A stretch of 64,000 nt of DNA from positions 23,725 to 87,724 of the forward strand of contig CAKVAO010000004.1 of NCBI GenBank assembly GCA_934725355.1, given 5' to 3'. The stretch's first letter is position 1. Every line of letters starts with the position of its first letter. The notes beneath the pieces were generated by a model that saw only the letters and a list, made by a program, of their open reading frames with translations, made no database searches and was not told where the DNA came from. This document shows positions 62,238 to 64,000 of this stretch, piece after piece. Source of the stretch: an uncultured Candidatus Saccharibacteria bacterium. GTDB lineage: Bacteria > Patescibacteriota > Saccharimonadia > Saccharimonadales > Saccharimonadaceae. The translations under genes were made by a program, and so were the position numbers.

Positions 62238-62270
62238 TAGGTTGGCCATTTGTACGGTCAGCCTATTTCT
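62237..62270 (+). terminator. Possible terminator of the 145-aa gene
   Basis: ATAGGTTGGCC pairs with GGTCAGCCTAT with two wobbles; T-rich sequence follows. Confidence 0.5.
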
Positions 62271-62302
62271 CTATTTGCTGATATCCTATGTGCAACCAAA
62301 AT

Positions 62303-62324
62303 AGCCCAGTGGTTAAGCTGGGCT
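62303..62324 (-). terminator. Intrinsic terminator of hsp20
   Basis: A 7-bp stem (AGCCCAG / CTGGGCT) with an 8-nt loop and TATTTTGG on the minus strand, 21 nt after the stop codon. Confidence 0.8.
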
Positions 62325-62344
62325 AATGTTATCCGATGGCTATG

Positions 62345-62776
62345 CTATTTATTATTCTTGCCGTCACCAATTTCAATCTTACGGCTATCTGGTAACTGCG
62401 CCATTGGTATAGTTATAATCAGCTTACCGTTCACTAGGTCAGCCTTAATATCCTCTTTCTTTGCACGAGTCGGCAGGCTAATTGAACGATAGAAGCTATC
62501 ACTACTTTCGCGAATGACATATTTCCTGCCTTTGTCTTCTTCCTTTTCGTGACGCTCGGCACTGATAACCAAGTTATTACCATTCACCTGAATATCAACA
62601 TCTTTGCGATCAAAGTTTGGCAGGTGCGCCTCGACAACTAGATTATTGCCTTGTTCATAGACATCCGTGGTTGGGATGTTACTAGTCGTATCTGGTACAA
62701 ATAGATCATCGCCGAAAAATTGACGTTGCAAGGCGTTTAATTCCTCAAAGGGATCATACTTAACAATATTGCTCAT
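62345..62776 (-). CDS. hsp20: Small heat-shock protein, Hsp20 family
   Basis: Hsp20 proteins hold unfolded proteins during stress. The 143-aa protein has the alpha-crystallin domain (about 38-130): IPTTDVYEQGNNLVVEAHLP, VDIQVNGNNLVISAERH, FYRSISLPTRAKKEDIKAD and the NGKLIITIP end. GGAGGAAT lies before the ATG. The promoter is overlapped by a CIRCE element (62877-62903), so it is very probably repressed by HrcA and induced by heat. Confidence 0.95.
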   Translation of the reverse strand: MSNIVKYDPFEELNALQRQFFGDDLFVPDTTSNIPTTDVYEQGNNLVVEAHLPNFDRKDVDIQVNGNNLVISAERHEKEEDKGRKYVIRESSDSFYRSISLPTRAKKEDIKADLVNGKLIITIPMAQLPDSRKIEIGDGKNNK

Positions 62777-62865
62777 ATTCCTCCTTTATTTAAGATCCTA
62801 ATTACGCGATGGTTTGACGGTAATCATATCTATATCTTTTAGCTCACTCAAACCATCTATGTATA

Positions 62866-62894
62866 GTTATAGTCCGTTGGCACTCTAATGTCAA
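62866..62894 (-). promoter_or_regulatory. hsp20 promoter
   Basis: TTGACA (62894-62889) and TATAAC (62871-62866) are 17 nt apart on the minus strand. The -35 box sits in the centre of the CIRCE element. Confidence 0.8.
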
Positions 62895-62903
62895 GAGTGC
62901 CAG
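62877..62903. promoter_or_regulatory. CIRCE operator (HrcA site)
   Basis: TTGGCACTC-N9-GAGTGCCAG closely matches the consensus TTAGCACTC-N9-GAGTGCTAA, and it lies over the hsp20 promoter. Confidence 0.88.
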
Positions 62904-62965
62904 CCGTAAGCATAATTAGCCATCAAATCCATTTGTAGTAGTTTATTAAGCTCCCCAAAGTATGA

Positions 62966-62971
62966 TATAAT
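62966..62971 (+). promoter_or_regulatory. -10 box of tRNA-Leu
   Basis: TATAAT lies 17 nt before the mature tRNA 5' end. Confidence 0.6.
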
Positions 62972-62988
62972 ACTAGCGTCAACCATTT

Positions 62989-63076
62989 GGGCGAATGGCG
63001 GAATTGGTAGACGCTGCAGACTTAAAATCTGCTGGCATTGTATGCCGTGAGGGTTCAAGTCCCTCTTCGCCCACCA
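62989..63076 (+). tRNA. tRNA-Leu (UAA)
   Basis: The acceptor stem GGGCGAA pairs with TTCGCCC, the anticodon loop contains TAA (reads UUA/UUG codons), the long variable arm expected for Leu is present, and the T-loop GGTTCAAGTCC is normal. CCA is encoded at 63074-63076. Confidence 0.97.
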
Positions 63077-63095
63077 ACGAAATTATTATAAGTTT

Positions 63096-63476
63096 ATGGC
63101 AAAATTATTTACCCCTGTAAAGAACTGGTCACTAGATGTTACAAAAATGCAACCAGCAACACGCTGGTTATTTGCAGCAGCACTGATTATAGTTCCGATA
63201 ATGGGGCTATTTTTATTGGGTCTTGCTATAGACTGGCTTCTACGAGAGTATGCCAAATTTGCCTATGTAGGTATAGGACTAGGCATTATTTGCTCACTAG
63301 CATTATTGATTTGGCAAGGACGCAAGATGCTTTACGTAGACAATAATTGCAATAATAGCGCAAAGACATCACCAAAGAAAGATAAAGCAGCTAATATCAC
63401 CAAAACAACTAAAACCGCTAAGGTAGCCAAAGCAACAAAACCAGAAAAGGCAACCAAAGTAGTCAAAAGCAGCTAA
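63096..63476 (+). CDS. Two-TM protein with Lys/Thr/Ala-rich tail (126 aa)
   Basis: Two TM helices (about 24-45 and 55-75) are followed by a basic tail (about 88-126) of KT/AK repeats like those on TopA and the aquaporin. It starts 20 nt after the tRNA. The stop at 63474-63476 follows a CAAAAG run; removing one A would extend the tail by about 15 Lys-rich residues (KDSKNSKAKIKSQ), so the end may be affected by slippage. The function is unknown. Confidence 0.65.
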   Translation: MAKLFTPVKNWSLDVTKMQPATRWLFAAALIIVPIMGLFLLGLAIDWLLREYAKFAYVGIGLGIICSLALLIWQGRKMLYVDNNCNNSAKTSPKKDKAANITKTTKTAKVAKATKPEKATKVVKSS

Positions 63477-63514
63477 AGATTCTAAAAATTCTAAAGCAAA
63501 AATAAAAAGCCAAT

Positions 63515-63741
63515 AAAAAAGAGCCCATATTCTGCGATTTGCTTGACTTCGATAAAGAGTACACCGAAAGGACCTATGTCCAATCACAGAAATATGAGCT
63601 CAAACCTCAGTAATTCAGAACGACCGCAGCCGAACAGTTCAGTCAGGAAGCCTGACTCTCGCTAACGCCGTTGTTAGGAGAGCCAGAGACTTACCTGCTG
63701 CGTCAGCTACTTCAAGAGTCTCATTTATAACGCATAGACTT
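63515..63741 (-). ncRNA. Candidate structured RNA on minus strand, about 225 nt
   Basis: TATAAT (63753-63748) precedes, and a T run (63520-63515) ends, a region with no ORF. The ends pair: 63521-63534 with 63587-63601 (13 pairs, one mismatch, one bulge). Other hairpins are GGAC/GTCC, GTCAGG/CCTGAC, CTCT-CTAAC/GTTAG-AGAG and GAGACT/AGTCTC. The many stems suggest a functional RNA. I find no tmRNA, SRP or RNase P hallmark. The promoter has no good -35 box. Confidence 0.45.
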
Positions 63742-63787
63742 TGTCTAATTATACAAATGAGTTGTTCCTGAAATACACATCAACCCA

Positions 63788-64000
63788 CCTATTACAGTGG
63801 AATATATATTACCATACTAACTAAACCGTGGATTATACATCCTAGCTAGTGCGGTGGAATATATATTACCATGTTGGCCTCCTTAGTAGACCATAAATTA
63901 TGCATCCCACTTATTACAGTGGAATATATTACCATACTAACTAAACCGTGGATTATACATCCTAGCTAGTGCGGTGGAATATATATTACCATGTTGGCCT
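63788..64000. repeat. 120-bp tandem repeat with near-palindromic GTGGAATATATATTACCAT
   Basis: Two copies of a roughly 120-bp unit occur, the second cut by the window end; 63811-63880 repeats at 63931-64000. Each unit has two half-units that begin with the near-palindrome GTGGAATATATATTACCAT, about 55-65 bp apart. The array probably continues. No ORF crosses it. Confidence 0.85.

Noticed and set aside
63788..64000. CRISPR array
   Set aside because: The sequences between the repeated cores also repeat and are not unique spacers, and no cas gene is near.

Overview
The window looks like a chromosomal segment of a reduced-genome candidate-phyla-radiation bacterium, most likely a Saccharibacteria (TM7) relative. 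The basis is gene content: essential information-processing genes, a VirD4-like and a VirB6-like secretion protein, a PilB-type pilus ATPase, a sortase, several large membrane proteins of unknown function, and no biosynthetic pathway. Base composition is moderate (roughly low-to-mid 40s % GC by eye). The assignment is inferred, since no rRNA is present. Most genes lie on the minus strand.

Layout. 1-3.2 kb: accessory genes, including a cut M16 peptidase, three or four small unknown proteins (two sharing a C-terminal tail) and a FIVAR-like surface protein whose promoter spacer contains an 11-bp poly-G tract. 3.3-7.2 kb: core genes (rRNA pseudouridine synthase; rpsL-rpsG-fusA). 7.3-10.8 kb: accessory island of small unknown genes with a diverged M16-like protein, a 46-bp repeat that is a gene relic, and a frameshifted gene. 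10.9-16.4 kb: two-gene restriction-modification-like locus (GIY-YIG-like + helicase + methylase fusion, then a second methylase-like protein). 16.4-18.6 kb: membrane protein, sirtuin, HAD-like hydrolase. 18.7-23.5 kb: a tightly overlapping membrane operon (OmpA-domain protein, two coiled-coil proteins, a multi-TM coiled-coil protein, and a membrane-anchored HExxH + thermonuclease protein split by an in-frame amber codon), read from a second poly-G promoter. 23.6-46.7 kb: mostly housekeeping (pilB, SpoU methylase, FKBP, pheST, aquaporin, VirD4-like ATPase, sigma-region-4/HARE regulator, rsmD, recG, tyrS, topA) plus small regulated genes. 46.8-53.6 kb: dprA, a promoter-to-terminator structured RNA, pth, a VirB6-like giant protein, der. 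53.7-63.5 kb: membrane and surface proteins, sortase, Tim44-like protein, CIRCE-controlled hsp20, tRNA-Leu(UAA). 63.5-64 kb: a candidate minus-strand RNA and a 120-bp tandem repeat running off the edge.

Two expression modes recur. Many genes have a -10 box only 5-10 nt before ATG, implying leaderless mRNAs. Another set, mostly small accessory genes, has TTGACA-type promoters, a hairpin-bearing leader and a strong AGGAGG site, sometimes with a TTG start. The most notable system is the pair of homologous promoters with poly-G tracts between -35 and -10 (near 3.2 and 23.5 kb). Length change in these tracts would be expected to switch a surface protein and the membrane operon on and off. Also notable are an EF-G with NKIN in place of NKMD and a TyrRS with a degenerate HIGH motif.
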